Below are positions 1-8,823 of a DNA stretch of 11,474 bases, piece after piece. Made by a program: the position numbers and the translations under genes. The first letter of the stretch is position 1; every line of letters begins with the position of its first letter. Source of the DNA: Bordetella parapertussis (GTDB lineage: Bacteria > Pseudomonadota > Gammaproteobacteria > Burkholderiales > Burkholderiaceae_B); assembly GCA_943331855.1 (NCBI GenBank), contig CALQNE010000097.1:1-11474 (forward strand), given 5' to 3'. Under the pieces are notes generated by a model. The model had not been told where the DNA came from. It did not search any database and saw only the letters and a list, made by a program, of their open reading frames with translations.

Positions 1-1876
1 CGATATTGCTGTTGATGTATTCGATGACGGGTTCTTTGTTTAGGCGAATGGTGCAGCCTGCCGCAGAACGCTCAGCTGAGGCATCTGACAGTTCAAAGGC
101 TTGTTCGGCTTTGAGATCAGGCAAGCCTTCAATTTCAAGAATGCGACCCGAAAACACATTTTGCTTGTTTTGCTTGTCAACCGTTAACAAGCCCGCCTTG
201 ATCGCGTACAGTGGGATTGCGCTGACCAAGTCACGCAAGGTCACGCCGGGTTGCATCTTGCCTTTGAAGCGAACCAATACCGACTCTGGCATATCCAAAG
301 GCATTACGCCTGTGGCAGCAGCAAACGCCACCAAACCTGAGCCAGCAGGAAAGCTGATGCCGATTGGGAAGCGAGTATGTGAATCGCCGCCAGTACCGAC
401 GGTATCAGGCAACAACATGCGGTTGAGCCACGAGTGAATCACACCATCACCTGGGCGCAGAGAGATCCCACCACGGTTGCTCATGAACTGAGGCAACGAG
501 TGATGTGTTTTGACATCAACTGGTTTTGGATACGCCGCAGTATGGCAGAACGATTGCATAACCAGGTCAGCTGAGAAGCCCAAGCAAGCCAGATCTTTGA
601 GTTCGTCGCGTGTCATCGGGCCTGTTGTATCCTGGCTGCCGACTGAGGTCATCGCAGGTTCGCAGTAAGAGCCGGGACGTACGCCCTGGCCTTCAGGTAA
701 GCCACAAGCCCGACCGACCATCTTCTGTGCAAGTGTGAAGCCCTTTTTAGAAGCAGCAGGGACGTGAGGAAAACGGAACAGCGTCGAGGGTGGTAAGCCC
801 AGTGTTTCGCGCGCTTTGCTGGTTAAGCCGCGGCCAACGATCAGGGGGATACGGCCGCCTGCACGCACTTCGTCAAACAAGACTTCAGATTTGACTTCAA
901 ACTTAGAGATGACCTTGCCGTCTTTCAAAGCCTCGCCGTCATAAGGGCGCAGCTCGATTACATCGCCCATGTTCATGCTTGATACATCAAGTTCGATCGG
1001 CAGGGCACCAGCATCTTCCATGGTGTTGTAGAAGATCGGAGCAATCTTGCTGCCCAGGCACACACCACCAAAACGTTTGTTAGGGACGAAAGGGATGTCT
1101 TCGCCGGTAAACCATAGCACCGAGTTAGTGGCTGATTTACGTGACGAACCTGTGCCGACCACGTCACCAACGTAGGCGACCAAGTGGCCTTTCTTTTTCA
1201 GATCATTGATGAAATTGATGGGCCCAATTTTGCCGGCTTCTTGAGGCTCGATACCAGGGCGCGGATTTTTGAGCATTGCCAATGCATGTAGCGGGATGTC
1301 GGGACGTGTCCACGCATCGGGTGCAGGAGACAAATCGTCAGTGTTGGTTTCACCGGTGACTTTGAACACAGTGACTGTCAGGCTCTTTGGAACTTCAGGG
1401 CGGCTAGTAAACCATTCGCCATCGGCCCAGCTCTGCATTACCGCTTTCGCGTTGGCGTTACCTTTTAAAGCTTTTTCTTTGACGTCATGAAACGCGTCAA
1501 ACATCAACAAGGTTTTTTTCAAACCTTCAGCAGCTACTTTGCCAACTTCAGCGTCGTCAAGCAAATCGACCATGGGGCCGATGTTGTAACCGCCCAGCAT
1601 CGTGCCCAGCAACTCAGTCGCTTTGCTGCGTGAAATCAAAGCGCATTTTTCGGTGCCAAGTGCCACGGCAGCCAGGTAAAAGGCTTTGACTTTTGCGGCG
1701 TCATCCACACCTGCGGGTACGCGATGCGTCATCAATTCAACCAAGGTCTCGCCTTGGCCTGCGGGTGGTGCTTTTAGCAGTTCGATGAGATCAGCGGTTT
1801 GCTGTGCGGTAAGCGGAAGTGGGGGAATACCAAGGGCTGCGCGTTCGGCAACGTGTTGGCGATAGGCTTCAAGCAT
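1..1876 (-). CDS. acnB: Aconitate hydratase B (AcnB), C-terminal part outside window
   Basis: AcnB interconverts citrate and isocitrate in the TCA cycle with a [4Fe-4S] cluster; family members also hydrate 2-methyl-cis-aconitate to 2-methylisocitrate. The frame is open from ATG at 1876 to the window edge, giving 625 residues of a protein usually near 860. Visible are the helical HEAT-like N-terminal domain (about 1-160), the swivel domain typical of AcnB (about 165-375, with the [16 protein letters not shown] loop at 238-252), and the start of the catalytic core ([13 protein letters not shown] at 494-506). The three cluster cysteines lie further on, outside the window, so catalytic competence cannot be checked. 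The start is supported by GAAAGG eight bases upstream and by the aligned N-terminus [17 protein letters not shown] promoter and a palindromic operator lie upstream. Its place behind the methylcitrate genes suggests it supplies the hydratase step that AcnD does not perform. Identity is very secure. Confidence 0.97.
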   Translation of the reverse strand, partial: MLEAYRQHVAERAALGIPPLPLTAQQTADLIELLKAPPAGQGETLVELMTHRVPAGVDDAAKVKAFYLAAVALGTEKCALISRSKATELLGTMLGGYNIGPMVDLLDDAEVGKVAAEGLKKTLLMFDAFHDVKEKALKGNANAKAVMQSWADGEWFTSRPEVPKSLTVTVFKVTGETNTDDLSPAPDAWTRPDIPLHALAMLKNPRPGIEPQEAGKIGPINFINDLKKKGHLVAYVGDVVGTGSSRKSATNSVLWFTGEDIPFVPNKRFGGVCLGSKIAPIFYNTMEDAGALPIELDVSSMNMGDVIELRPYDGEALKDGKVISKFEVKSEVLFDEVRAGGRIPLIVGRGLTSKARETLGLPPSTLFRFPHVPAASKKGFTLAQKMVGRACGLPEGQGVRPGSYCEPAMTSVGSQDTTGPMTRDELKDLACLGFSADLVMQSFCHTAAYPKPVDVKTHHSLPQFMSNRGGISLRPGDGVIHSWLNRMLLPDTVGTGGDSHTRFPIGISFPAGSGLVAFAAATGVMPLDMPESVLVRFKGKMQPGVTLRDLVSAIPLYAIKAGLLTVDKQNKQNVFSGRILEIEGLPDLKAEQAFELSDASAERSAAGCTIRLNKEPVIEYINSNI

Positions 1877-1970
1877 GATGGCGCCTTTCAAAGGTTAGTA
1901 ATGTGAGTCGAAAATGCGGGCAAAAAAGCTCGCCTTTTCGTCGTATTCGGGTCTGACAACTTGTCCAAAG

Positions 1971-1999
1971 ATTGTAGTGGCAAGCGCTTTGTCAATCAA
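1971..1999 (-). promoter_or_regulatory. Predicted sigma-70 promoter of acnB
   Basis: On the minus strand TTGATT (1994-1999) and TACAAT (1971-1976) are separated by exactly 17 bases. Transcription would start near 1964, leaving a leader of about 88 bases before acnB. The overlapping TTGACA at 1990-1995 is a better -35 hexamer but is only 13 bases from TACAAT, so the TTGATT pairing is preferred. The promoter sits directly beside the palindromic operator. The call rests on hexamer match and spacing only. Confidence 0.6.
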
Positions 2000-2001
2000 G
2001 T

Positions 2002-2022
2002 GTCTTATATCTTATATAAGAC
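2002..2022. promoter_or_regulatory. Palindromic operator upstream of acnB, probable GntR-family site
   Basis: The 12-bp palindrome TCTTATATAAGA lies at 2010-2021. It is nested in a longer inverted repeat: GTCTTATAT (2002-2010), spacer CTT, then ATATAAGAC (2014-2022). An identical 12-mer, extended to ATCTTATATAAGAC, lies between gntR and mdh. The site begins three bases upstream of the predicted acnB -35. A small AT-rich palindrome repeated at two metabolically related promoters next to a GntR gene is typical of a local operator. That the neighbouring GntR protein binds it is inference. Confidence 0.72.
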
Positions 2023-2088
2023 TTAATTTTTGTGGGGTATTCTTGCGCTGCGTAATACTTAGGTTTGAGTCTTTATCCCTCTTGAGCG

Positions 2089-2376
2089 TCAGGCAAGCAA
2101 ACGCTCGTATTCAGTATGCCGTCTGATATAAACGGCTGCATAGCTGCAGCGTGGCACAACCTTCCAGTCGTGCGCGCGCGCATGTTCAAGCGCAAATTTA
2201 GTCAGCTGTCCGGCGAGGCCACGACCACCAAGTGCGTCGGGGACTCCGGTGTGTGTAATCGTCATGGTTTGCCCAACTAAGGTGTAATCAAGCACGCAGC
2301 GTTGTCCTTCAACGTGCAAAGAAAAGCATTGGGTGGCTGCATCGTGCTCAATGATTGGCATTGTCGGGGTGGTCAT
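2089..2376 (-). CDS. Small GCN5-related N-acetyltransferase (NATD1-like), substrate unknown
   Basis: The product has 95 residues and matches the short single-domain GNAT family found in bacteria and as NATD1 in animals (the Acetyltransf_CG type). Visible features are a beta-rich N-terminal half (about 8-43), an acetyl-CoA phosphate-binding turn with following helix (GGRGLAGQLTKFALEHAR, 50-67), and the characteristic end VPRCSYAAVYIRRHTEYERLL (74-94), given here as VPRCSYA then AVYIRRH then TEYERLL. The substrate of these mini-acetyltransferases is unknown. Its ATG at 2376 overlaps the TGA of the preceding membrane-protein gene in an ATGA arrangement, which fixes the start and implies translational coupling. 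It is the last gene of the mdh-prp strand unit before the acnB promoter, and no clear terminator follows it. A link to propionate metabolism rests on position alone; acetyl-CoA or propionyl-CoA as donor is speculation. Confidence 0.85.
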   Translation of the reverse strand: MTTPTMPIIEHDAATQCFSLHVEGQRCVLDYTLVGQTMTITHTGVPDALGGRGLAGQLTKFALEHARAHDWKVVPRCSYAAVYIRRHTEYERLLA

Positions 2377-2756
2377 TTGGAAATTCCGATAATCAGTAAA
2401 GCCCAAAGCGTGAGCATTGCGATCATGCCGATGAAGCAGCTTGCCCAAAGGCCGACGATGGGCCACTTCACGTTCGTTGGGATGTCTTGAGGGTCAACGT
2501 GCTTCAACAGCTCATTGGCGTTTCCTGCAATCCATGTATTGGATTTTGGAAATGCGATACGTAAAAAATAATCCAGCACAATAGTCATCTTGATAGAGAG
2601 TGAGTATTGGTTGAATGTGCGTTGCGTCAAATATGGATGTTTAAATAGTTCGTTCGCGTAACGAATTTTAAATAGCATCAGGTATGCGCCCGAAATAAAA
2701 AATACCATGGCACAGGTGATGAACGTCGTGAACGAAAAATGCAAAGCGACTGCCAT
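2373..2756 (-). CDS. Small two-helix membrane protein of unknown function
   Basis: I do not recognise this 127-residue protein. It has a hydrophobic segment near the N-terminus (about 9-29, FTTFITCAMVFFISGAYLML) and a second near the C-terminus (about 99-124), joined by a polar loop of roughly 70 residues rich in basic and aromatic residues, with an NTWIAGNANELLKHVDP stretch at 73-89. This predicts two transmembrane helices, with both termini on the same side of the inner membrane. The ATG at 2756 shares its A with the TAA stop of prpF (TAATG), and its own TGA overlaps the next start (ATGA), so it sits in a tightly coupled prpF / membrane protein / acetyltransferase trio. A longer in-frame start inside prpF is possible but would give an implausible polar N-terminus. 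Transport or membrane-anchoring roles are guesses; the loop shows no catalytic motif I know. Confidence 0.8.
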   Translation of the reverse strand: MAVALHFSFTTFITCAMVFFISGAYLMLFKIRYANELFKHPYLTQRTFNQYSLSIKMTIVLDYFLRIAFPKSNTWIAGNANELLKHVDPQDIPTNVKWPIVGLWASCFIGMIAMLTLWALLIIGISK

Positions 2757-3961
2757 TATTTTTGATCCTGGGGCAATACATCGCCCGGTACGCGAACCCA
2801 GCCTTCCATCAGCACGCGAGCGCTTCGGCTCATGATGGCCTTCGTCACAACCCATTCGCCTTTGACTTGTGTAGCTTGTGCACCAACGCGCAACGTGCCC
2901 GAGGGATGGCCGAAACGAACTGCTTCAAGATCCCCTCCACCGGCAGCCAAATTGACGAGCGTGCCAGGAATGGCCGCTGCCGTGCCAATCGCAACCGCGG
3001 CGGTCCCCATCATGGCGTGATGAAGTTTTCCCATCGACATCGCACGCACGAGCACGTTCGTGTCTTTGGCTGCGATCGCTTTGCCGCTTGAGGCGATGTA
3101 GTCAGCCGGCTTGGCCACGAAGGCGACTTTAGGTGTGTGTTGTCGTGTTGCGGCTTCATCGATATGTTTAATCAAGCCCATGCGCACGGCACCGTAAGCA
3201 CGAATTGTTTCAAACATTGCCAGCGCTTTAGGGTCGCTATTAATGTCGTCTTGTAACTCTGTACCTTTGTAGCCAATATCAGCGGCATTGACAAAAATTG
3301 TTGGGATACCTGCGTTAATCATGGTGGCTTTGAAGGTACCAACACCAGGCACTTCTAACTCATCCACAATATTGCCTGTGGGAAACATCGAGCCGCCGCC
3401 ATCTTCATCGTCTGCCGCTGGATCCATAAATTCGAGTTGTACTTCTGCAGCCGGAAAGGTCACACCGTCAAGCTCAAAGTCGCCCGTTTCTTGCACGCTG
3501 CCATTGGTCATCTGCACGTGGGCAATAATTGTTTTACCAATATTGGCTTGCCAAATTCGAATGGTCGCAGTGCCGTTTTGTGGAATACGCGCGGGGTCGA
3601 CCAGACCATTGCTGATTCCAAACGGACCGACAGCAGAGGTCAGGTTGCCGCAATTGCCGCTCCAGTCCACAAAGGGTTTGTCGATTGAAACCTGACCAAA
3701 CAGATAGTCGATGTCGTGATCGGGTCGCGTACTTTTTGACAGGATCACAGTTTTGCTGGTGCTTGAGGTTGCGGCACCCATGCCATCGGTTTGTTTGCCG
3801 TAGGGGTCAGGGCTGCCAATGACTCTAAGCAATAAGGCATCTCGCGCGGCGCCCGGCACTTGCGCTGCCTTGGGTAAGTCTTGCAGACGAAAAAAAACGC
3901 CTTTACTGGTACCGCCACGTATATAGGTGGCGGGCACTTTGATCTGGGGGGCGTGACTCAT
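2756..3961 (-). CDS. prpF: 2-methylaconitate cis-trans isomerase PrpF
   Basis: PrpF isomerises the 2-methylaconitate made by AcnD into the 2-methyl-cis-aconitate isomer that an aconitase can hydrate; it works only in organisms that use AcnD instead of PrpD. The 401-residue product is of usual length (about 390-400) and has the two-lobed diaminopimelate-epimerase-like fold. Visible are RGGTSKG at 15-21, the TSSTSK segment ending in Lys70, and SGNCGN with Cys104 at 101-106. Lys70 and Cys104 match the conserved active-site lysine and cysteine of the family, and the glycine-rich GHPSG comes near the C-terminus. AAAGGA seven bases upstream supports the ATG. It follows acnD by 46 bases, as in the standard prpBC-acnD-prpF order, and its stop overlaps the next start by one base. 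Cytoplasmic enzyme; identification secure. Confidence 0.96.
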   Translation of the reverse strand: MSHAPQIKVPATYIRGGTSKGVFFRLQDLPKAAQVPGAARDALLLRVIGSPDPYGKQTDGMGAATSSTSKTVILSKSTRPDHDIDYLFGQVSIDKPFVDWSGNCGNLTSAVGPFGISNGLVDPARIPQNGTATIRIWQANIGKTIIAHVQMTNGSVQETGDFELDGVTFPAAEVQLEFMDPAADDEDGGGSMFPTGNIVDELEVPGVGTFKATMINAGIPTIFVNAADIGYKGTELQDDINSDPKALAMFETIRAYGAVRMGLIKHIDEAATRQHTPKVAFVAKPADYIASSGKAIAAKDTNVLVRAMSMGKLHHAMMGTAAVAIGTAAAIPGTLVNLAAGGGDLEAVRFGHPSGTLRVGAQATQVKGEWVVTKAIMSRSARVLMEGWVRVPGDVLPQDQK

Positions 3962-4007
3962 ATCGTGATCCTTTCAAATATCCCTGCGGTGTTTGTCGAT
4001 GTGTCAG

Positions 4008-6602
4008 TTAGGCCGCGGCGTTTGACTCAAGAAAATCTTGCGCAAAACGTTGCAACACGCCGCCAGCTTCGTAGATTGACACTTCTTCGGCGGTATCCAA
4101 GCGACACGTGACGGGCACCTTGATTTGCTCGCCATTTTTACGATGAATGACAAGCGTGAGTGTCGCCAACGGTGTTCGTTCGCCGAGGACATCATAGGTT
4201 TCGGTGCCATCCAGGCTTAACGTCAGTCGATTCACACCCGCTTTGAATTCGAGTGGCAAGACGCCCATCCCGACAAGGTTGGTGCGGTGAATCCGTTCGA
4301 AGCCTTCGGCAACAATAGCCTCGACACCCGCCAAACGAACGCCCTTGGCCGCCCAATCGCGCGATGATCCTTGTCCGTAATCGGCGCCGGCCACAATGAT
4401 GAGCGGTTGCTGGCGATTCATGTAGGTCTCAATGGCCTCCCACATGCGCGTGACTTTGCCTTCAGGTTCAATGCGGGCAAGAGAGCCTTGTTTGACTTTA
4501 CCGTTCTCAATCACCATTTCGTTCAGCAGTTTGGGATTGGCAAACGTCGCGCGTTGCGCGGTCAAATGATCGCCACGATGCGTCGCGTACGAATTGAAGT
4601 CCTCTTCAGGCACGCCCATCTTGGCCAGATATTCGCCCGAGGCGCTGTCGAGCATGATGGCGTTCGAAGGGGATAGGTGGTCAGTAGTGATGTTGTCTCC
4701 AAGCACTGCCAACGGACGCATGCCTTTAAGTGCACGTTCGCCGGCCAAGGCGCCCTCCCAATAGGGGGGGCGACGGATGTACGTGCTCTGTGGTCGCCAG
4801 TCGTACAGGGGGCTGAGTTTTTCGCCCGTTTCAACGCTCGCTGCAAACATGGGTTCGTACACTTTACGAAATTGCTCGGGCTTCACGCTCGAGGCCACGA
4901 TCGCATCGATTTCTTCATCTGAGGGCCAGATGTCTTTTAACGTTACCGGTTTGCCGTGTTGATCAAGGCCCAATACATCTTTTTCGATATCAAAGCGGAT
5001 GGTGCCTGCAATCGCATAGGCCACTACTAACGGAGGCGAGGCAAGAAACGCTTGCTTCGCGTAGGGGTGAATGCGCCCGTCAAAATTTCTGTTGCCCGAC
5101 AGCACTGCGGTTGCGTATAAGTCTCTGTCGATAATTTCTTGCTGAATGACTGGATCGAGCGCGCCACTCATTCCGTTACAGGTCGTGCAAGCAAAGGCCA
5201 CAATGCCGAAGCCAAGCGCTTCAAGTTCGGTCAATAGTTTGGCCTCTTGTAAATAAAGCTCAACCGTCTTGGAGCCTGGTGCGAGCGAGGATTTCACCCA
5301 AGGCTTGCGCGTGAGCCCTTTAGCATTGGCATTGCGCGCCAATAACCCTGCCGCGATCACGTTGCGCGGATTGCTGGTATTGGTGCAACTGGTAATTGCA
5401 GCAATGATGACGGCGCCATCGGGCATTAAACCCGCGTCATTTTCAACTTTGCCTGAGATGCCTTTTGCGGCGAGCTCTGAGGTTGGGACCCTGCGATGAG
5501 GATTGGACGGACCTGCGATATTGCGAACGACGCTTGATAGATCAAAATGCAACACGCGTTCGTAGTGAGCGCCTTTTAAGCTGTCAGCCCACAAGCCGGT
5601 TTGTTTAGCGTAAGTTTCGACGAGCTTAATTTGTTCTTCTTCGCGCCCGGTCAAGCGCAGGTAGTCGATCGTTTGCTGATCGATATAGAACATCGCAGCG
5701 GTTGCACCGTACTCAGGTGTCATGTTCGAGATGGTGGCGCGATCACCAAGCGTCAAATGCGCCACACCATCGCCAAAGAATTCAAGGTACGACGACACGA
5801 CTTTTTGGCTGCGCAAAAATTCTGTCAACGCCAGGACTAAATCGGTTGCGGTGATGCCAGACTTGAGTTTGCCGGTGAGCTCAACGCCAATGATGTCAGG
5901 CAGACGCATCCAAGAGGCGCGACCAAGCATCACACTTTCAGCTTCGAGGCCACCTACACCGATCGCAATGACGCCCAACGCATCGACGTGGGGTGTGTGG
6001 CTGTCGGTGCCGACTAAGGTATCAGGAAACGCGACGCCATTGAGGGCGTGCACCACGGGCGACATTCTTTCTAAATTAATCTGATGCATGATGCCGTTTC
6101 CTGGAGGAATGACATCGACATTTTTAAACGTTTTCTTGGTCCAGTTGATAAAGTGGAAACGATCCTCGTTGCGTCGGTCTTCGATCGCACGATTCTTTGC
6201 AAAGGCATCGGGATCAAAGCCACCACACTCGACAGCCAGTGAGTGATCCACAATTAGCTGTGTCGGGACAACCGGATTGACAAGTGCAGGATCGCCGCCT
6301 TGTGCTGCGATGGCATCGCGCAGGCCGGCCAGATCAACCAGTGCAGTTTGGCCGAGGATGTCGTGACACACGACACGCGCCGGAAACCATGGAAAATCCA
6401 TATCGCTCTTTCGCTCAATGAGCTGCTTCAGTGCTGGGATCAGCAATTCAGGATCACAACGACGCACGAGATTTTCAGCGAGCACACGTGAGGTGTAAGG
6501 GAGCTTGTTGTAGGCGCCAGGCTCGATAGCGTCGACAGCCGCGTGAGCGTCAAAGTAGTCCAGTTTCGTGCCGGACAGTGGTTTGCGATGTGCGGTATTC
6601 AT
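4008..6602 (-). CDS. acnD: 2-methylcitrate dehydratase AcnD, Fe/S-dependent
   Basis: AcnD dehydrates 2-methylcitrate to a 2-methylaconitate isomer in the methylcitrate cycle and depends on PrpF for the next step. The 864-residue protein matches the family's usual length and has the aconitase A / IRP order: three catalytic domains (about 1-560), a linker, and the swivel domain (about 625-864). Cluster ligands are visible as Cys406 in SCTNTSNPR (405-413) and Cys472/Cys475 in ACTTCNGMSG (471-480). Substrate-loop motifs include GTDSHTPHVD (198-207) and GADYGQGSSRDWAAKG (739-754). The N-terminus MNTAHRKPLSGTKLDYFDA is AcnD-like rather than AcnA-like, and prpF directly downstream confirms the assignment. 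No good Shine-Dalgarno sequence precedes the ATG (only GAG), although a strong hairpin lies 51 bases upstream. All catalytic residues appear intact. Confidence 0.96.
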   Translation of the reverse strand: MNTAHRKPLSGTKLDYFDAHAAVDAIEPGAYNKLPYTSRVLAENLVRRCDPELLIPALKQLIERKSDMDFPWFPARVVCHDILGQTALVDLAGLRDAIAAQGGDPALVNPVVPTQLIVDHSLAVECGGFDPDAFAKNRAIEDRRNEDRFHFINWTKKTFKNVDVIPPGNGIMHQINLERMSPVVHALNGVAFPDTLVGTDSHTPHVDALGVIAIGVGGLEAESVMLGRASWMRLPDIIGVELTGKLKSGITATDLVLALTEFLRSQKVVSSYLEFFGDGVAHLTLGDRATISNMTPEYGATAAMFYIDQQTIDYLRLTGREEEQIKLVETYAKQTGLWADSLKGAHYERVLHFDLSSVVRNIAGPSNPHRRVPTSELAAKGISGKVENDAGLMPDGAVIIAAITSCTNTSNPRNVIAAGLLARNANAKGLTRKPWVKSSLAPGSKTVELYLQEAKLLTELEALGFGIVAFACTTCNGMSGALDPVIQQEIIDRDLYATAVLSGNRNFDGRIHPYAKQAFLASPPLVVAYAIAGTIRFDIEKDVLGLDQHGKPVTLKDIWPSDEEIDAIVASSVKPEQFRKVYEPMFAASVETGEKLSPLYDWRPQSTYIRRPPYWEGALAGERALKGMRPLAVLGDNITTDHLSPSNAIMLDSASGEYLAKMGVPEEDFNSYATHRGDHLTAQRATFANPKLLNEMVIENGKVKQGSLARIEPEGKVTRMWEAIETYMNRQQPLIIVAGADYGQGSSRDWAAKGVRLAGVEAIVAEGFERIHRTNLVGMGVLPLEFKAGVNRLTLSLDGTETYDVLGERTPLATLTLVIHRKNGEQIKVPVTCRLDTAEEVSIYEAGGVLQRFAQDFLESNAAA

Positions 6603-6653
6603 GTGGGCTCAATCAGGTGGTGGTGTCAGGTCAAGATGGCATCGGTGCAGATG

Positions 6654-6681
6654 ACAAGGTGAACCTTGCGGTTCACCTTGT
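6654..6681 (-). other. Perfect 12-bp intercistronic mRNA hairpin with GCAA tetraloop
   Basis: In the 96-base gap between prpC and acnD the minus-strand transcript would read ACAAGGTGAACC, then GCAA, then GGTTCACCTTGT, an uninterrupted 12-bp stem. GCAA is a GNRA tetraloop, which makes the fold unusually stable. No U-run follows, so this is not a classical rho-independent terminator. It more likely stabilises the 3' end of an mdh/prpBC message, acts as a processing site, or lowers acnD expression relative to prpC. Structure is clear from sequence; function is inferred. Confidence 0.75.
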
Positions 6682-6698
6682 ACTAACAGTGCGGCAAC

Positions 6699-7892
6699 TT
6701 ATTTGCGACGCGCGAGCGGAACAAATTTTTGATCATCTGGGCCCGTGTAATTTGCAGCGGGGCGAATAATCTTGTTATCAATGCGTTGTTCAATAATATG
6801 GGCGGCCCAACCGGCAGTGCGTGCGATCACAAACAAAGGTGTAAACATGGCGGTCGGTACACCCATCATGTGATACGACACGGCCGAGAACCAGTCAAGG
6901 TTCGCAAACATTTTTTTCGAATCCCACATCACAGCTTCAATGCGGTCAGCGATATCAAACATTTTCGTGGTGCCGGCTTTCTTTGACAGGCGTAACGCAA
7001 CGTCTTTGATAACTTTATTGCGTGGGTCGGCAATGGTGTACACAGGATGCCCAAAGCCAATCACAACTTGTTTGTTCTCAACGCGAGCACGAATATCGGC
7101 TTCGGCTTCAGCTGGGGTTTCGTAGCGTTTTTGCACTTCGAAGGCAACTTCGTTTGCGCCGCCGTGCTTGGGGCCGCGTAGTGCACCAATGCCGCCTGCA
7201 ATGGCTGAGTACATGTCTGAACCTGTGCCTGCAATAACGCGGCAGGTAAAGGTTGAGGCGTTGAACTCGTGTTCAGCATAAAGGTTCAGTGAAGTGTGCA
7301 TGGCACGTACCCAGTCAGCATTGGGTTTTTTGCCATGCAACAGATGCAAGAAGTGCGCACCGATTGAATCGTCATCGGTCTGCACATCAATAATGCGACC
7401 GTTATGGCTAAAGTGATACCAGTACAGCAACGCCGAACCAAGATTGGCCATTAAACGATCGGCGATATCGCGGGCGTCTGGAATATTGTGGTCTTCTTTC
7501 TCGGGTAGCATGCAGCCCAGTGCCGAAGCGGCTGTGCGCATAACATCCATCGGATGGCTGGCGGCAGGAAGCGATTCAAGTACGGTTTGCAACTGTGCAG
7601 GCAAGCCGCGCAGCGTACGCAGTTTTTCTTTGTATGCGGTCAGTTCGGCTTTGTTGGGCAACTTGCCGTGAATCAATAAGTGGGCGATTTCTTCGAACTC
7701 GCTGCTATCAGCAAAGTCGAGAACATCGTAGCCACGATAGTGCAGGTCGTTGCCGCTGCGGCCCACGGTGCAGAGCGCCGTATTGCCAGCAGTCACGCCC
7801 GACAGTGCGACTGATTTTTTAGGTTTGAACGTGGGTGCCGCTTCTGCAGGCGCAGCGGCTTTTTTTGCAGGAGATTTTTTAGCAGTTGCCAT
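6699..7892 (-). CDS. prpC: 2-methylcitrate synthase PrpC
   Basis: PrpC condenses propionyl-CoA with oxaloacetate to give 2-methylcitrate, the entry reaction of the methylcitrate cycle. The 397-residue protein has the citrate-synthase fold with all expected catalytic residues: His243 in [10 protein letters not shown] (239-248), His282 in [13 protein letters not shown] (279-291), and Asp333 in [11 protein letters not shown] (331-341), plus the EHEFNASTF substrate segment (207-215). Its length and placement between prpB and acnD favour PrpC over the longer housekeeping GltA. The first 27 or so residues form a Lys/Ala/Pro-rich, probably disordered tail ahead of the conserved [11 protein letters not shown]; no internal ATG offers a shorter start, and AAGGA eight bases upstream supports the ATG at 7892. 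It follows prpB by 20 bases, so the two are surely co-transcribed. Confidence 0.96.
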   Translation of the reverse strand: MATAKKSPAKKAAAPAEAAPTFKPKKSVALSGVTAGNTALCTVGRSGNDLHYRGYDVLDFADSSEFEEIAHLLIHGKLPNKAELTAYKEKLRTLRGLPAQLQTVLESLPAASHPMDVMRTAASALGCMLPEKEDHNIPDARDIADRLMANLGSALLYWYHFSHNGRIIDVQTDDDSIGAHFLHLLHGKKPNADWVRAMHTSLNLYAEHEFNASTFTCRVIAGTGSDMYSAIAGGIGALRGPKHGGANEVAFEVQKRYETPAEAEADIRARVENKQVVIGFGHPVYTIADPRNKVIKDVALRLSKKAGTTKMFDIADRIEAVMWDSKKMFANLDWFSAVSYHMMGVPTAMFTPLFVIARTAGWAAHIIEQRIDNKIIRPAANYTGPDDQKFVPLARRK

Positions 7893-7912
7893 GATAGAGA
7901 TCCTTGATCAGA

Positions 7913-8806
7913 TTATTTCGATTTGCCTTGGGCGAACAATACGTCGAGTTTGCCTTCAAACTCGTGGTAGTTGATGCGATCGTACAGTTCATCACGGGTT
8001 TGCATCATGTCGACAACATTTTTTTGATGGCCATCGCGACGAACCGCTTGGTATACCGCTTCTGCAGCTTTGTTGGCGGCACGGAAGGCTGACAAGGGGT
8101 ACAACACCATTCCCACCCCAGCAGACTTCAGCTCATCAACGGTGAATAAAGGTGTTTTGCCGAATTCGGTAATGTTTGCCAACAGTGGAACGCCAGCAGC
8201 TTTGCCAAATTTCTCGAAGGTGGCAAGATCGTAAGCCGCTTCAGCAAAAATCGCGTCAGCGCCGGCTTCAATACAGGCGAGGGCCCGTTCGATTGCAGCA
8301 TCCACACCGTGCGAAGCGATCGCATCCGTGCGCGCAATGATGTAAAAACTCTCGTCTGTGCGCGCGTCGACGGCGGCTTTGACGCGATCGCGCATTTCTT
8401 CGGTCGACACAATTTCTTTACCCGGGCGATGGCCGCAGCGCTTGGCGCCTACTTGGTCTTCGATGTGGCATCCGGCAGCACCAAACTTGGTCAGGCTTTG
8501 AATCGTGCGCGCAATGTTAAAGGCCGAGGGGCCAAAGCCCGTGTCGATATCGACAATCAAAGGCGTGTCGCACACGTCTGTGATGCGACGCACGTCGGTC
8601 AGTACGTCATCCAGGGTGTTGATGCCCAGATCGGGTAAGCCGAGCGAGCCTGCCGCAACGCCGCCCCCTGATAGATAGATAGCCTTAAAGCCAGCGCGCT
8701 TGGCGAGCAGGGCGTGGTGTGCATTGATGGCGCCAATAATTTGTAGTGGTTGCTCTGATGCGAGGGCGGCGCGAAAGCGCTCACCGGCGGTAGCTTGTTT
8801 GGACAT
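7913..8806 (-). CDS. prpB: 2-methylisocitrate lyase PrpB
   Basis: PrpB cleaves 2-methylisocitrate to pyruvate and succinate, the last step of the methylcitrate cycle. The 297-residue product is a standard-length member of the isocitrate lyase / PEP mutase superfamily (Mg-dependent TIM barrel). Visible are YLSGGG (44-49), the metal-binding VDIDTGFG (85-92), HIEDQ (114-118), and the signature KRCGHRPGK (122-130) with catalytic Cys124. The ATG at 8806 is chosen over an upstream TTG because GGAG lies six bases before it and the conserved N-terminus [12 protein letters not shown] begins there. A terminator-like hairpin separates it from mdh, so it may depend on readthrough from the mdh promoter or on an unrecognised promoter inside the mdh end. 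The succinate it yields links it to the sdh genes of the same window. Confidence 0.96.
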   Translation of the reverse strand: MSKQATAGERFRAALASEQPLQIIGAINAHHALLAKRAGFKAIYLSGGGVAAGSLGLPDLGINTLDDVLTDVRRITDVCDTPLIVDIDTGFGPSAFNIARTIQSLTKFGAAGCHIEDQVGAKRCGHRPGKEIVSTEEMRDRVKAAVDARTDESFYIIARTDAIASHGVDAAIERALACIEAGADAIFAEAAYDLATFEKFGKAAGVPLLANITEFGKTPLFTVDELKSAGVGMVLYPLSAFRAANKAAEAVYQAVRRDGHQKNVVDMMQTRDELYDRINYHEFEGKLDVLFAQGKSK

Positions 8807-8823
8807 TCTTTTCTCCAAAAACA

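Noticed and set aside
6-437. Open frames on the plus strand opposite acnB, and similar long frames opposite prpF, acnD, prpC and mdh
   Set aside because: They are antisense shadows of well-conserved genes, with no ribosome-binding sites and no recognisable protein features.
2757-2855. Upstream extension of the membrane-protein gene into prpF
   Set aside because: The extension is polar and arginine-rich, coincides with the prpF reading frame's 3' end, and lacks a ribosome-binding site. The TAATG overlap gives a better start at 2756.
6654-6681. The prpC-acnD hairpin as a rho-independent terminator
   Set aside because: There is no U-run on either side in the transcript, and acnD and prpF must be expressed with prpC for the pathway to work.
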